Assembly: GCA_017397545.1 (NCBI GenBank)
Contig: JAFQIK010000008.1
Coordinates: forward strand, 1 to 40,545
Length of the DNA: 40,545 nt
DNA from: Clostridia bacterium
GTDB taxonomy: Bacteria; Bacillota; Clostridia; TANB77; CAG-508
Direction of reading: 5' to 3'
Shown here: positions 1 through 8,014 of the stretch, piece by piece
Layout of the letters: each line of letters begins with the position of its first letter
Numbering within the stretch: the first letter of the stretch is position 1
Position numbers and translations under genes: made by a program
The notes under the pieces: model-generated
Seen by the model: the letters and a program-made list of their open reading frames with translations, nothing else
Databases searched by the model: none
What the model was told of the DNA's origin: nothing

Positions 1-951
1 TATATCATAATAACCAACAAATCTAGAAGCTAGACGTTCGTCATATGTTTGGAATAGACCACGTAAATCTAAATTTGTTGAAATTATTGTTTTTGTTTTT
101 TTACTTAAAAGTCTTGTGTTAATTATTTTATACAATTCTGTAAATTTTAAGCTATTTAAATTTTCTGTTCCTAAATCGTCAATTACTAATAAATCAACTG
201 TTAATAAATTTTTAGAAATTCCTGTTTGATTTTCTGGTTTTGCAAATAAATCTGCAATTAAGTTATCTAGCATTACAGGTGCTGTTTGATACATTACAGT
301 TTTTCCTTTTTCTAAAAGGTTATTTACAATACAATTAGAAAGAAATGTTTTTCCAAGTCCTGTTGCACCAGAAAAAATTAAGTTTTTTGTATTTTCATTA
401 TCAAAATTATTAATAAAATCAATTGCTGCATTTTTTATATCTATAATATTTTCTCTAGGAGAAATATTAGAATTATATTTTTTTTCATTTATTTCATCAG
501 AAAATAAATTTATATTAAAATTATTAAAAATTTGATTTTTAATAATATTTTCATTTTTTTGATTATATTCTATATTATATATTTGTTGTTTTAAGCAATT
601 ACACATAGAAGTTTTTCCGTTTTCAAGAACATATCCTGTGTCTTTACACATATTGCAATTATAAAAAGGTTTTAAATAATCTTTTGGTAATCCAAGAGAT
701 TTTAATATTTTTTGTTTTTCTGTTTTTAAATTTTCTACTTTTAATTTTAATTCTTCTAAATATTCTTTAGAATTATTTTGCAAAATAGATTTTGCAGTAT
801 TAATAGATAAAGAATTTAATTCATTATCTATTTCTTGTAATTTAGGATTAGATAAATATAATTCTTTTTTTCTATTTTCTAATTCATAGGTGTTTTTTAT
901 TCTTATTTTTTCGTATTGTTTTAATAAATCATTTAATACAGAATTATTCAT
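1..951 (-). CDS. DnaC/DnaI-like replicative helicase loader, 3' end cut by window edge
   Basis: The reading frame starts with ATG at 951 (MNNSVLNDLLKQYEK) and runs off the left edge, so the C-terminus is missing. An N-terminal helical region is followed by a cysteine cluster (CNMCKDTGYV and CNCLK), then an AAA+ core with Walker A GATGLGKT and Walker B LLVIDDLG and an SRF-type arginine-finger region (LASRFVG). This matches loaders of the DnaC/DnaI/IstB type that place the replicative helicase on DNA. It lies just downstream of a DnaD-domain gene on the same strand, as in many Firmicutes. No recoding site is seen; the only CGG on its coding strand straddles two codons (AAC GGA). Phage origin is possible, but the chromosomal dnaD partner favours a housekeeping loader. 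Confidence 0.88.
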   Translation of the reverse strand, partial: MNNSVLNDLLKQYEKIRIKNTYELENRKKELYLSNPKLQEIDNELNSLSINTAKSILQNNSKEYLEELKLKVENLKTEKQKILKSLGLPKDYLKPFYNCNMCKDTGYVLENGKTSMCNCLKQQIYNIEYNQKNENIIKNQIFNNFNINLFSDEINEKKYNSNISPRENIIDIKNAAIDFINNFDNENTKNLIFSGATGLGKTFLSNCIVNNLLEKGKTVMYQTAPVMLDNLIADLFAKPENQTGISKNLLTVDLLVIDDLGTENLNSLKFTELYKIINTRLLSKKTKTIISTNLDLRGLFQTYDERLASRFVGYYDI

Positions 952-996
952 TTATTTAATCCATCCTTTCATTTTACAAAATATTAATTAAAAATG

Positions 997-1061
997 TGTA
1001 GGGGTCGCCGCCCACGGCGACCCGCAATTGTTTCGGGTCGCTGTGGGCAGCGACCCCTACA
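997..1061. repeat. GC-rich palindromic repeat, TGTAGGGG type
   Basis: Starts TGTAGGGGTCGCCGCCCACG and ends CGACCCCTACA. Two smaller hairpins (GGTCGCCG/CGGCGACC and GGGTCGCTG/CAGCGACCC) are nested within a longer inverted repeat. It belongs to the dispersed family listed throughout this window and sits in the gap between the DnaD and DnaC-like genes. Confidence 0.9.
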
Positions 1062-1096
1062 ATATTTATAATAATTTTATCTCAAACCAATCGCTA

Positions 1097-1148
1097 GGAC
1101 GGAGGAAAAAATTCCATTTTTACCAAAATAAATTTTTTCCTCGCGTCC
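1097..1148. other. Long imperfect hairpin between dnaD-like and dnaC-like genes
   Basis: GGACGGAGGAAAAAATT pairs imperfectly with AATTTTTTCCTCGCGTCC across a short AT-rich loop. It lies 9 bases after the DnaD-like stop codon. It could be a processing or termination structure, or another small repeat. Confidence 0.55.
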
Positions 1149-1156
1149 GGACGCTC

Positions 1157-2128
1157 TCAATTCACTTTTTTGTTTGCATACAAATTATCTAAATTATCAT
1201 AATTTCTTTGTTCATAATTATTATAATTTGTTTGTTTTTCTAGTTGTTTAACATTTTTCTTTTTCTGTTTCATTTTGCTTAAGAAATTATTAACGTCTTC
1301 TTCTGTTTTTAGGTTTCTATCGTGCCAATCTGAAATTAATTTATCTAAATAATCAAAACTTGGATTGGCTTTAGATGTTGTCTTTTTAAGAGCTATATTT
1401 ATAATTTTTAAATCGTAATTATAGTCTAATATCCATTTTTCTATAAAAGCATCTTCGAATTGTGTAAGAGGATTATATCTTCCTAATTTTTTAGCTATTT
1501 CTTTTTTCATTTTAGCTAATTTTTCTTGTTTTGAAGAATAAGCTTCTAAATCTTCGTAAGTTTTTATATTACTTTTATGCCAAGCATCTGCTACTGCTGT
1601 TACATAATTTTTATGAAGAGCTGATTTGTTAAAACAATAATCAAAAAGAGAAATCATAACTTGTTCATCAAATTCATATTTTTTAAACCATAAATCTATA
1701 TCGCTATACCATGCAGGAGACATTACTCCTTGGAAATACATATTATTGATACATTCAATTGCTTTTGCACGATATTTGCTTTCTTCATTTTTTTGAACAT
1801 CTTCAGCAGAAAGTGTAAGATTAGGAGAATATAGTTTATGAAGCTCTATTTCTTGAAGGTCATTTAATATATAACCGTTCATTTTTTTAGTTAGAACGCC
1901 CTTTTCTTCCCAAAAAGCAAGTGCAGTTTGAATATTGTTAAGTGGTATATTTAATTTTTTAGATAAATCATTTAATTTTATATCTTTATCATATTTACTT
2001 AAAAAAAGCATGCATAAATAAACTTTAATACAATCACCATTTGCTTCGCACATATATTCTGTAAAAAATACATCTGGTATTTCAGTAGAAGAAAAAATTA
2101 AAGATTTTTCGTTTTTTTCAAGTTTCAT
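1157..2128 (-). CDS. DnaD-domain replication initiation protein
   Basis: A 323-residue protein. The N-terminal part is a winged-helix-like region (KLNDLSKKLNIPLNNIQTAL, then FWEEKGVLTK). The middle and C-terminal parts resemble two DnaD/DnaB2 helical repeats, the second ending near FDYLDKLISDWHDRNLKT, followed by a charged and Asn-rich tail. DnaD proteins act in primosome assembly with the DnaC/DnaI-type loader encoded next. I chose ATG 2128 because GGAGG lies 5 bases upstream; the in-frame TTG at 2140 overlaps that Shine-Dalgarno sequence. It is the last but one gene of the leftward cluster. Confidence 0.88.
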   Translation of the reverse strand: MKLEKNEKSLIFSSTEIPDVFFTEYMCEANGDCIKVYLCMLFLSKYDKDIKLNDLSKKLNIPLNNIQTALAFWEEKGVLTKKMNGYILNDLQEIELHKLYSPNLTLSAEDVQKNEESKYRAKAIECINNMYFQGVMSPAWYSDIDLWFKKYEFDEQVMISLFDYCFNKSALHKNYVTAVADAWHKSNIKTYEDLEAYSSKQEKLAKMKKEIAKKLGRYNPLTQFEDAFIEKWILDYNYDLKIINIALKKTTSKANPSFDYLDKLISDWHDRNLKTEEDVNNFLSKMKQKKKNVKQLEKQTNYNNYEQRNYDNLDNLYANKKVN

Positions 2129-2229
2129 AAAAACCTCCAATAGAGCAATTTATTACACTAATAACTCCCTTAAAATTTAGTGAAGTAATTATATCATTTT
2201 TAAGGGAGTAATACAACGAAAAAATAAAA

Positions 2230-2469
2230 TTATTGATTTAAAGGGGTACTTGTTTGATATAAAGTGTCAGCACAAATATCAATTTCATCATTCCAAGAAA
2301 TTGTATCAAAAGAAATATGAACAGAATTAAAAAAGGTTTTGTTTTTTAATTTTTTAAAAACACCTTTATTAAGATAAGGTTTCATATCTTTAATCCTTTT
2401 TTCATTATTAGAAAAAATTAATAATAAATTATAGTCATCTAAAGGCTTTACAGAAATTATTTTCTTCAT
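2230..2469 (-). CDS. DUF2442 domain protein
   Basis: 79 residues. The pattern VKPLDDYNLLLIFSNNEKRI, then DMKPYLNKGVFKKLK and VHISFDTISWNDEIDICADTL, is typical of DUF2442. It starts 11 bases after the DUF4160 stop, with a GGGGGA site upstream of ATG. In many genomes DUF2442 and DUF4160 genes are adjacent and have been suggested to be a toxin-antitoxin-like pair. No function is proven here. Confidence 0.85.
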   Translation of the reverse strand: MKKIISVKPLDDYNLLLIFSNNEKRIKDMKPYLNKGVFKKLKNKTFFNSVHISFDTISWNDEIDICADTLYQTSTPLNQ

Positions 2470-2480
2470 TATACTTCCCC

Positions 2481-2738
2481 CTAGTTTAAAGGCTTGATTT
2501 TAAACGGTTTTTCACTATTTCTTGAAAGAGACCAATTTGCTAAAAGTTCTTCCTTATGTAGTTCAATCCAAGCTTTTATCAATTTTGTTTGCTTTTCTGG
2601 AATAAATCCATCCATAATATTACCATCAAAGTTAAATGAAGCAATATATTCATTATAATATGCGTGAATATGTGGTGGGTTATGATCTGTATAATACATT
2701 CTAATTATTATCCCATAAAACATACTAATTGTAGGCAT
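2481..2738 (-). CDS. DUF4160 domain protein
   Basis: 85 residues. MPTISMFYGIIIRMYYTDHN followed by PPHIHAYYNEYIASFNFDG and WIELHKEELLANW match DUF4160, whose hallmark is the PPHIHA..Y motif. An AAGGAG site lies upstream of the ATG. It is the first gene of a two-gene unit with DUF2442. The His-rich motif suggests a metal or nucleotide site, but biochemistry is not established. Confidence 0.87.
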   Translation of the reverse strand: MPTISMFYGIIIRMYYTDHNPPHIHAYYNEYIASFNFDGNIMDGFIPEKQTKLIKAWIELHKEELLANWSLSRNSEKPFKIKPLN

Positions 2739-2784
2739 ATTTTTTAACTCCTTTCTATTATATCATTTTATATATAAAAAATCA

Positions 2785-3072
2785 TTACTTATTTTTAGAA
2801 TAAAAATAAATTTTTTTGTTAAATAAATATTTAAATAAATATGTTAAAACATAAACGAAATTTTCGTGATTAAATCCAATTATGCTAAATAAAAATAAGG
2901 GTAAACAAAAAATAATAAAAAGAGAAATTTTAAAAGAAATATCTAAAATAAATAAATCTAATAAACAAAATATAAATAAATCCCAAATAATGTTTAAAAA
3001 TAATGTTGAATAATCAATAAAACCTAAAAACTTACTTTTAAAAGAATAATTTTGTGGAAATATAAATTTCAT
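2785..3072 (-). CDS. PrgI/VirB3-like small membrane protein of a type IV secretion locus
   Basis: 95 residues with a soluble N-terminus (FPQNYSFKSKFLGFIDYST), two long hydrophobic segments (about residues 22-45 and 48-65) and a basic aromatic C-terminus (YLFKYLFNKKIYFYSK). This layout is that of PrgI/VirB3-type proteins, which precede the VirB4 ATPase in Gram-positive conjugation modules. The stop of the upstream VirB6-like gene is 3 bases away, so the two are co-translated. No VirB4 follows. The family call rests on layout and neighbours rather than a catalytic motif. Confidence 0.6.
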   Translation of the reverse strand: MKFIFPQNYSFKSKFLGFIDYSTLFLNIIWDLFIFCLLDLFILDISFKISLFIIFCLPLFLFSIIGFNHENFVYVLTYLFKYLFNKKIYFYSKNK

Positions 3073-3075
3073 AAT

Positions 3076-3960
3076 CTAACTCCTTGTAATTAAATTTCTA
3101 AAACTTGAAATACCCATACTAACATCTGTAGATAATCCTCCCATAAAATCTCTTACAAAAGAATTTGCTTTTATTAGAGCATAAACAGAGCCAATATAAA
3201 TAATTTGTGAGAATATATCTGAAGAGTTATATTCTATAGAAAAAGAGACTAATAAAATAATAGGGACTAAAATTTGTAAAAATAAAAGTGATAAAAATAA
3301 TTTTAGCCATGATTTGAAAATCCAAGAAGAGGAAGAATTAATTAAAGAAATAAAGGCAAATGGACTTAAAAATACAAAAACTTTAATCATAATATATCTT
3401 AAAGAATAAGAAAGTGATAAATTTAAAAGACCAATAGAAATAAATCCTTTTACTAATCCGGTTAATGAAAAAATATTAACAGAAGAGTCTTCTAAGTAAA
3501 CAGTTGAATTAAATTCTTGTATAAAGGTAGATAAACAAATATTTTTATTAAAAGTAATTTCTCCAATCTCGCGAATAGAAAGAGAAATATTAGAAAATAA
3601 ATTAATAATATTTTCCATAATAAAATTAGAAGAATTCATTGCAATTGCACATAAAAATAATTTAAAAATAAATTGAGAAGGTTTTTGAACCTGGTTAAAA
3701 GTAAGATGAGATAAAAGAAGTTTAAATCCATAATATATGCAAACACCAATAAGTAAGGAGTTACAGATTAAAATAATACCAGAAGATGAGGAGCCAAATA
3801 TTTCATTAAAATATTTATTATCAACAATATCTGTATTTATAAATAATAAATCATCTAAAACAGAATATAAAGAATTATCAATAGAAGAGAAAAGGTTAGT
3901 AAAAAGATTATTAATAGTTTGTGTTATAGTTCCTACTATATTTATTTGTTCATTTTCCAA
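3076..3960 (-). CDS. VirB6/TrbL-like polytopic membrane protein
   Basis: 294 residues starting with TTG at 3960 (AGAGGTG just upstream). The soluble N-terminus is followed by about five to six hydrophobic segments (for example IILICNSLLIGVCIYYGFKL, YIMIKVFVFLSPFAFISLIN and LFLSLLFLQILVPIILLVSF) and a polar C-terminal loop (DFMGGLSTDVSMG). This is the architecture of TrbL/VirB6 proteins, which form the inner-membrane channel part of type IV secretion systems. It lies directly after the VirB2-like pilin gene. Confidence 0.75.
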   Translation of the reverse strand: MENEQINIVGTITQTINNLFTNLFSSIDNSLYSVLDDLLFINTDIVDNKYFNEIFGSSSSGIILICNSLLIGVCIYYGFKLLLSHLTFNQVQKPSQFIFKLFLCAIAMNSSNFIMENIINLFSNISLSIREIGEITFNKNICLSTFIQEFNSTVYLEDSSVNIFSLTGLVKGFISIGLLNLSLSYSLRYIMIKVFVFLSPFAFISLINSSSSWIFKSWLKLFLSLLFLQILVPIILLVSFSIEYNSSDIFSQIIYIGSVYALIKANSFVRDFMGGLSTDVSMGISSFRNLITRS

Positions 3961-3977
3961 AATTACACCTCTTTATT

Positions 3978-4311
3978 TTAAGCAATTAAAGTTTCTATTG
4001 CAGAAAGAATTAAATCAATTGCAAGTATAAATGCATAAGAAAATAAACTACCTTGTATAACTTTTTTTCCAACTCTAATTCTTTCTTCATCTCCAAAACT
4101 AAATTTTTTCATAAAAACACCTGTTCCGAACTGCTACTGCAGCAGCAGGAGTTGCAATTTTTATAAGCCATTCTTTTATGGAATTAAATCCTTTTATTAA
4201 TTTAGAAACCAGTTTTGGATATGCTGCAAAACTTAAAGAAGAAAAAGAAAATATAAAAATAATAAATAATATAAATGTAAAATAGATAAAAAATAAATAT
4301 TTTTTTTTCAT
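3978..4311 (-). CDS. VirB2/TrbC-like pilin, read through one CGG +1 frameshift
   Basis: ATG at 4311 opens a signal-peptide-like segment (FIYFTFILFIIFIFSFSSLS then FAAYPK). It continues to KIATPAAAVAV, where CGG at 4128-4126 breaks the frame. Skipping the C gives GTGVFMKKFSFGDEERIRVG and a second hydrophobic helix ending ILSAIETLIA, stop at 3978. The joined product is 110 residues with two transmembrane segments, the usual size and shape of a VirB2/TrbC pilin. Without the shift it is a 70-residue stub. The length 334 equals 3 x 111 + 1, fitting exactly one skipped base. The neighbours are VirD4-like (upstream) and VirB6-like (downstream). Confidence 0.75.
4126..4128 (-). other. CGG +1 recoding site in the VirB2-like gene
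   Basis: Frame 0 reads GCA GTA GCA GTT CGG AAC. Skipping C gives GTT GGA ACA GGT GTT (VGTGV), matching the hydrophobic Gly-rich pilin segment. See the finding on CGG decoding. Confidence 0.82.
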
Positions 4312-4365
4312 TTTTTCACGACCTTTCTATAAATTGTAATTTGGAGGAAGGAATGTTTTTTAATC

Positions 4366-4440
4366 TGTAGGGGCGGAACCCCGTGTCCGCCCGAAAAAAT
4401 TGCACAAAATTGCGGGCAGACAGAGGCGTCTGCCCCTACA
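4366..4440. repeat. GC-rich palindromic repeat, TGTAGGGGCGGAACCCC subtype
   Basis: Runs from TGTAGGGGCGGAACCCCGTG to GGCGTCTGCCCCTACA. It is nearly identical to the copy at 33157-33231, including the flank AACGTTTGCAAT. It lies between the VirD4-like and VirB2-like genes of one strand. Confidence 0.9.
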
Positions 4441-4481
4441 ACGTTTGCAATAAATTATTTCCTATGGTTATAATTTCTTAT

Positions 4482-6207
4482 TTAAACAATTTTTAAATTT
4501 GATTTGTTTTTTGTTTCAATTTCAGGAACTTTAAAATATGGAATTAAATTTATTTTGCAAGGAGGATGGATTTTATTTCCATCTGAAATAAAGGCAAGGC
4601 AGGAGAATATTGTTAAATTTTGTGTAAAAAAATTCGTGTCATAAATAAAGTCTGTTTGAATATGTGTGGAAATACTTTCTGATAAATTAGATTTTTTAGA
4701 TTTTAAAGAATTTGTAAAATAGTTATAATTAGTTTCAGAAGCGTTTTCAGAAATATTTTTTGATACTTTTGTTTTGTCTTCTCTGCCTATTTGTTTTTGA
4801 GCACTTTCTATTGTAAAAATATCATCTGTTCTAAGCCATAATTTATTAACTAAATTTTGAATTATTACTTTAACAGAAGCTTCATCTTTTAAAGAATTTA
4901 GTAGAGAAGAATAGCTTTGCGTAGCAACAATACTTATACATTTAGATTCCCTGCTTTGAGCAAAAAAGTCTGCATCAGATGTGTTTGCATATTCGTGATA
5001 TTCGTCACACATAAATATAGTTGGATTAATTTTTGCATTATTGGATAATTGAGATAATATTTCAGATTGAAAATCAAGTTTTAAATATGTTGCAATTATT
5101 TTAGATAAATTTTTGTATTCTGCAATATTCATATTTAATACAACTATTTTTCCTTTATTTATTACATCTTTAAAACTATTAAAATTTATATCTTTTTTTT
5201 CAGGAGAAAAAACTTTAGAAATATCATAATCAGAAATAAATGTACCAGTAATTCTGGTAATTTCAGATTTTAAAATAGAACTTGTTCTAGGATCTAAATT
5301 TTTAAATTCGCTTTCGAAAAAATTAAGAGAAGAATATAAATTAAAAATATCTTTTATACTCATTTTTCCAGATTGAAAAAGTAATCTTAAATCATTTATT
5401 TTGCTTTTGTAATAATTTTCGTTGTTTATTAAATTATGTATTTCTGTAAAAGTAACATATCCATTATTATATAACCTACAAAGTTTTATGCATTCTGTTA
5501 ATATTTCTTGTGCTTTGTCTAACCAATAAGATTCGGAATTGTTTGGAGAAAATAATTCTAAAATTGTTTTTAATCTATTTGCTAAAACAGATGCATTTAA
5601 ATTAGGTTTATCTAAAGGATTATACCTTACATTGGAATTAAGTTCTATTACTATTATATCTGATAGTCTGTTATAAAGTTTTGCATATTCTAATACTTGC
5701 TTATAAAAATTACCTTTAACATCTAAAATCAACATTCCTAAATTAGGAGAATCATATTCTAATAATTGTTTTAATAAAGGATACATTACAGAAGCGGTTT
5801 TTCCGAGAACCGATAGTTCCTGTTACTAAAATATTTTGATAAAGTCCTTTTTCTTGAATATATATTTTTTCAGAAGTTTTATCTGAAGTTCCGAGTAGCA
5901 AAGAAAAATAGCTATTTAAAAGATTTTTTTCTGCGTTTGCTTTTTTAGGAATTTTAATTTTTATTGTGAGAATAAATTTACTAAAAGAATAAATTGTTAA
6001 ATAAATAGTAATAAAACAGTTGATTAAATATATAATTTTTATATATTTCCAAACAATAGGATATTCTACAATAATATCAAATTTACTTAAAGAATAAGGG
6101 AATATTAAATTTGTTGCTGTAAATATTGGGTTAAAGATAAATAGAACAATTAGAAAAATTAAAACAGAAGCAATTAAAATTATTAAATTATTTTTTATAA
6201 ATTTCAA
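4482..6207 (-). CDS. VirD4/TraG-like coupling ATPase, read through one CGG +1 frameshift
   Basis: TTG at 6207 lies 7 bases after AGGAGG. Two transmembrane helices come first (LIILIASVLIFLIVLFIF and IIYLINCFITIYLTIYSF). The frame then reaches GLYQNILVTGTIGS, where CGG at 5805-5803 interrupts Walker A. Skipping C gives GTIGSGKTASVMYP and an intact ATPase with Walker B PTIFMCDEYHEY and a motif III-like ATQSYSSLLN. The joined length is 574 residues; 1726 bases equals 3 x 575 + 1. VirD4-type hexamers feed substrates to type IV secretion channels. No relaxase is nearby. Without the shift the ATPase half has no P-loop. Confidence 0.85.
5803..5805 (-). other. CGG +1 recoding site in Walker A of the minus-strand VirD4-like gene
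   Basis: Frame 0 reads ACT ATC GGT TCT CGG AAA AAC. Skipping C gives GGT TCT GGA AAA ACC (GSGKT), restoring the P-loop. Confidence 0.9.
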
Positions 6208-6218
6208 TAAAAAGCCTC

Positions 6219-6374
6219 CTATAAATTAAGTGAATCTTTTTTTATTTTTAATCTATAACCTTGCAAATTATGGAATATTACAATATCAAAAAAAGAATAA
6301 ATTGCATAAAGAACAACAAAAAGATTAATAATAAAAGAAATAAAAAAAGTATGAATTAAAATAATAAAAAGCAT
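6219..6374 (-). CDS. Small hydrophobic ORF preceding the VirD4-like gene
   Basis: 51 residues from ATG 6374 to a TAG that overlaps the VirD4-like ribosome binding site. One long hydrophobic stretch (MLFIILIHTFFISFIINLFV) is followed by a basic tail (YRLKIKKDSLNL). AAGGAG directly abuts the ATG, an unusually short spacing, so the true start is uncertain. Its position suggests translational coupling with the secretion genes. Function unknown; it could be chance. Confidence 0.45.
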   Translation of the reverse strand: MLFIILIHTFFISFIINLFVVLYAIYSFFDIVIFHNLQGYRLKIKKDSLNL

Positions 6375-6456
6375 CTCCTTTCCATTTTTTACCATGATAA
6401 TACATTATTTTAAATTTGTCTATACTTTTTTAAAAAAATATGATAAAATTTTTTGA

Positions 6457-6522
6457 AAACGAGGGACATTCCTCTCCAAGTGAGGAATACCCGTGAGAAA
6501 GGTTTGTCCCTCAAACCTTATA
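6457..6522. repeat. GAGGGACA hairpin element, copy 1
   Basis: The ends GAGGGACA and TGTCCCTC are inverted, with an inner GAGGAAT/ATTCCTC pair. Copy 2 lies 116 bases downstream and differs at only a few positions (CCAAG versus CTAGT in the loop). Both precede the DUF1858 gene. Confidence 0.85.
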
Positions 6523-6572
6523 AAGGACGGGAAATTTTGTCTGCTCGAGTGAAAAGTGAATAATGAAGAATA

Positions 6573-6639
6573 AAACGAGGGACATTCCTCTCTAGTTGAG
6601 GAATACCCGTGAGAAAGGTTTGTCCCTCAAACCTTATAA
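6573..6639. repeat. GAGGGACA hairpin element, copy 2
   Basis: Nearly identical direct repeat of 6457-6522. Its last bases (ACCTTATAAG) run straight into the AAGGAGGAAG ribosome binding site of the DUF1858 gene, so the hairpin probably lies in that leader. The spacer between copies contains an AGTGAAAAGTGAATAATGAAG tract also seen elsewhere. Confidence 0.85.
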
Positions 6640-6654
6640 GAAGGAGGAAGAAAT

Positions 6655-6837
6655 ATGATAGAAAAAACAACAACAATTGGAGAATTATTAAAAATAGCAC
6701 CAGAAAAAGCAAGTATTTTATTAGAAGCTGGAATGCATTGTTTAGGATGTCCATCTGCACAAGGTGAAACAATAGAAGAAGCTTGTGATGTACATGGAAT
6801 TGATGTAGATGAACTATTAGCAAAAATAAATTCATAA
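6655..6837 (+). CDS. DUF1858 domain protein (small CxxC protein)
   Basis: 60 residues. [20 protein letters not shown], then [20 protein letters not shown] and [15 protein letters not shown], match the DUF1858 helical domain with its HCxGC motif. The domain occurs alone or with hybrid-cluster or ScdA-like proteins and may bind a metal or respond to redox state. A strong AAGGAGGAAG site precedes ATG. It is a stand-alone gene. Confidence 0.9.
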   Translation: MIEKTTTIGELLKIAPEKASILLEAGMHCLGCPSAQGETIEEACDVHGIDVDELLAKINS

Positions 6838-6863
6838 AAAACATAAAAAATTTTAAAAAAATG

Positions 6864-6892
6864 TTGACAATTATAAAAAAATATTGTAATAT
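6864..6892 (+). promoter_or_regulatory. Promoter for the tRNA-Lys/Glu/Thr cluster
   Basis: TTGACA (6864-6869), a 17-base spacer and TAATAT (6887-6892). It lies about 54 bases upstream of tRNA-Lys. Confidence 0.75.
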
Positions 6893-6894
6893 AT

Positions 6895-6937
6895 TTAAGC
6901 AACTGCAAAAAACAGTTGCTTAAATAATTCTTTTTTT
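6895..6937 (+). terminator. Hairpin plus T-tract before tRNA-Lys
   Basis: TTAAGCAACTG and CAGTTGCTTAA form an 11-bp stem, followed by an interrupted T-tract. It may terminate the DUF1858 transcript. It also begins at about the predicted start of the tRNA transcript, so it could instead be the 5' end of the tRNA precursor. Confidence 0.6.
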
Positions 6938-6945
6938 AGGATTAT

Positions 6946-7021
6946 GGGCCATTAGCTCAGGTGGTAGAGCACTTGACTTTTAATCAAGTTGTCCCGCGTT
7001 CGAGTCGCGGATGGCTCACCA
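6946..7021 (+). tRNA. tRNA-Lys (UUU)
   Basis: Cloverleaf: acceptor GGGCCAT/ATGGCTC, D-arm GCTC...GAGC, anticodon loop CTTTTAA (anticodon TTT), T-arm CCGCG TTCGAGT CGCGG, CCA encoded. Confidence 0.96.
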
Positions 7022-7053
7022 AACAAATATTAATTTTAATTAATATTTGTTTT
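7022..7053. other. Perfect inverted repeat between tRNA-Lys and tRNA-Glu
   Basis: AACAAATATTAA and TTAATATTTGTT flank a short loop. It ends in only a short T run, so it is more likely a processing structure within the tRNA transcript than a strong terminator. Confidence 0.6.
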
Positions 7054-7057
7054 ATAA

Positions 7058-7132
7058 GGCCCGTTGGTCAAGCGGTTAAGACATCGCCCTTTCACGGCGG
7101 AGACATGGGTTCGATTCCCGTACGGGTCACCA
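7058..7132 (+). tRNA. tRNA-Glu (UUC)
   Basis: Acceptor GGCCCGT/ACGGGTC, anticodon stem-loop TCGCC CTTTCAC GGCGG (anticodon TTC), T-loop TTCGATT, CCA encoded. Confidence 0.95.
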
Positions 7133-7141
7133 ACTAAATAT

Positions 7142-7443
<302 letters not shown>

Positions 7444-7449
7444 CAAATT

Positions 7450-7488
7450 GAAATAGAACGTTAATTTAATGGTCTGTTTCATTTTTTT
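7450..7488 (+). terminator. Terminator after tRNA-Thr
   Basis: GAAATAGAAC pairs imperfectly with GTCTGTTTC, followed by ATTTTTTTT. Its sequence resembles the terminator at 8337-8380. Confidence 0.6.
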
Positions 7489-7529
7489 TAATCCAGTAGT
7501 TGGCCAAAAGACAAAAAAGAGGTAAAAAT

Positions 7530-7922
7530 ATGCAATGTTATAATTGTAGTAAAGAAATTCAAAAAAGAAATAAATATTGTAGCATAAAATGCCAAAAAGA
7601 ATATGAATATAACGTATATATAGATAAATGGAAAAATGGAGAAGAGACTGGAAATAGAGGAGATTATCAAATTTCAATGCATATAAAAAGATATTTATAT
7701 AATAAATATAAAAATAAGTGTGCAAAATGTGGATGGGGAGAAGTAAATAGATATACTGGAAATATTCCTTTAGAAGTAGAACATATTGATGGAAATTATG
7801 AAAATAATAAAGAAGAAAATTTAATATTGCTATGTCCAAATTGCCATTCTTTGACAAGTACATATAAAGGTGCTAATTTAAATAATGGAAGAAAGACTAG
7901 AAGTAAGTATTGTAAAAAGTAA
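7530..7922 (+). CDS. HNH endonuclease with N-terminal zinc motif
   Basis: 130 residues starting MQCYNCSKEIQ at ATG 7530, with AGAGGT 6 bases upstream. An N-terminal four-Cys motif (CYNC and CSIKC) resembles a zinc ribbon. The HNH core follows: CAKCGWGEVN, VEHIDGNYENN and LILLCPNCHSLTSTY, holding the catalytic His pair and the zinc-binding Cys pairs. The fold is that of phage-type and free-standing homing endonucleases. It lies 87 bases downstream of the intron-containing tRNA-Thr, so it may be an intron-linked homing enzyme or a stray phage gene. The linkage is inferred. Confidence 0.88.
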   Translation: MQCYNCSKEIQKRNKYCSIKCQKEYEYNVYIDKWKNGEETGNRGDYQISMHIKRYLYNKYKNKCAKCGWGEVNRYTGNIPLEVEHIDGNYENNKEENLILLCPNCHSLTSTYKGANLNNGRKTRSKYCKK

Positions 7923-7952
7923 TCTATATGGTACTTTTTTACAATTTAATAT

Positions 7953-7980
7953 TTACTTTTATTAAAAACCGTGCTATAAT
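7953..7980 (+). promoter_or_regulatory. Promoter for the small repeat-containing protein gene
   Basis: TATAAT at 7975-7980 with TTTACT 16 bases upstream (7953-7958). The gene starts 35 bases later. Confidence 0.5.
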
Positions 7981-8014
7981 GATTCACATAATATAAATAA
8001 AGGATGTGGATTAA

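Noticed and set aside
3737-4030. Plus-strand frame of 97 residues
   Set aside because: Antisense to the VirB6-like and pilin genes and hydrophobicity mirrors them; no start signals.
5881-5900. A tenth recoding site at CTCGGA in the minus-strand VirD4-like gene
   Set aside because: The reading is CTA CTC GGA ACT in frame (LLGT); CGG straddles two codons and no shift is needed.
6895-6937. T-box or amino-acid attenuator before the tRNA cluster
   Set aside because: Only a simple hairpin is present; there is no T-box sequence, and tRNA genes are not T-box targets.
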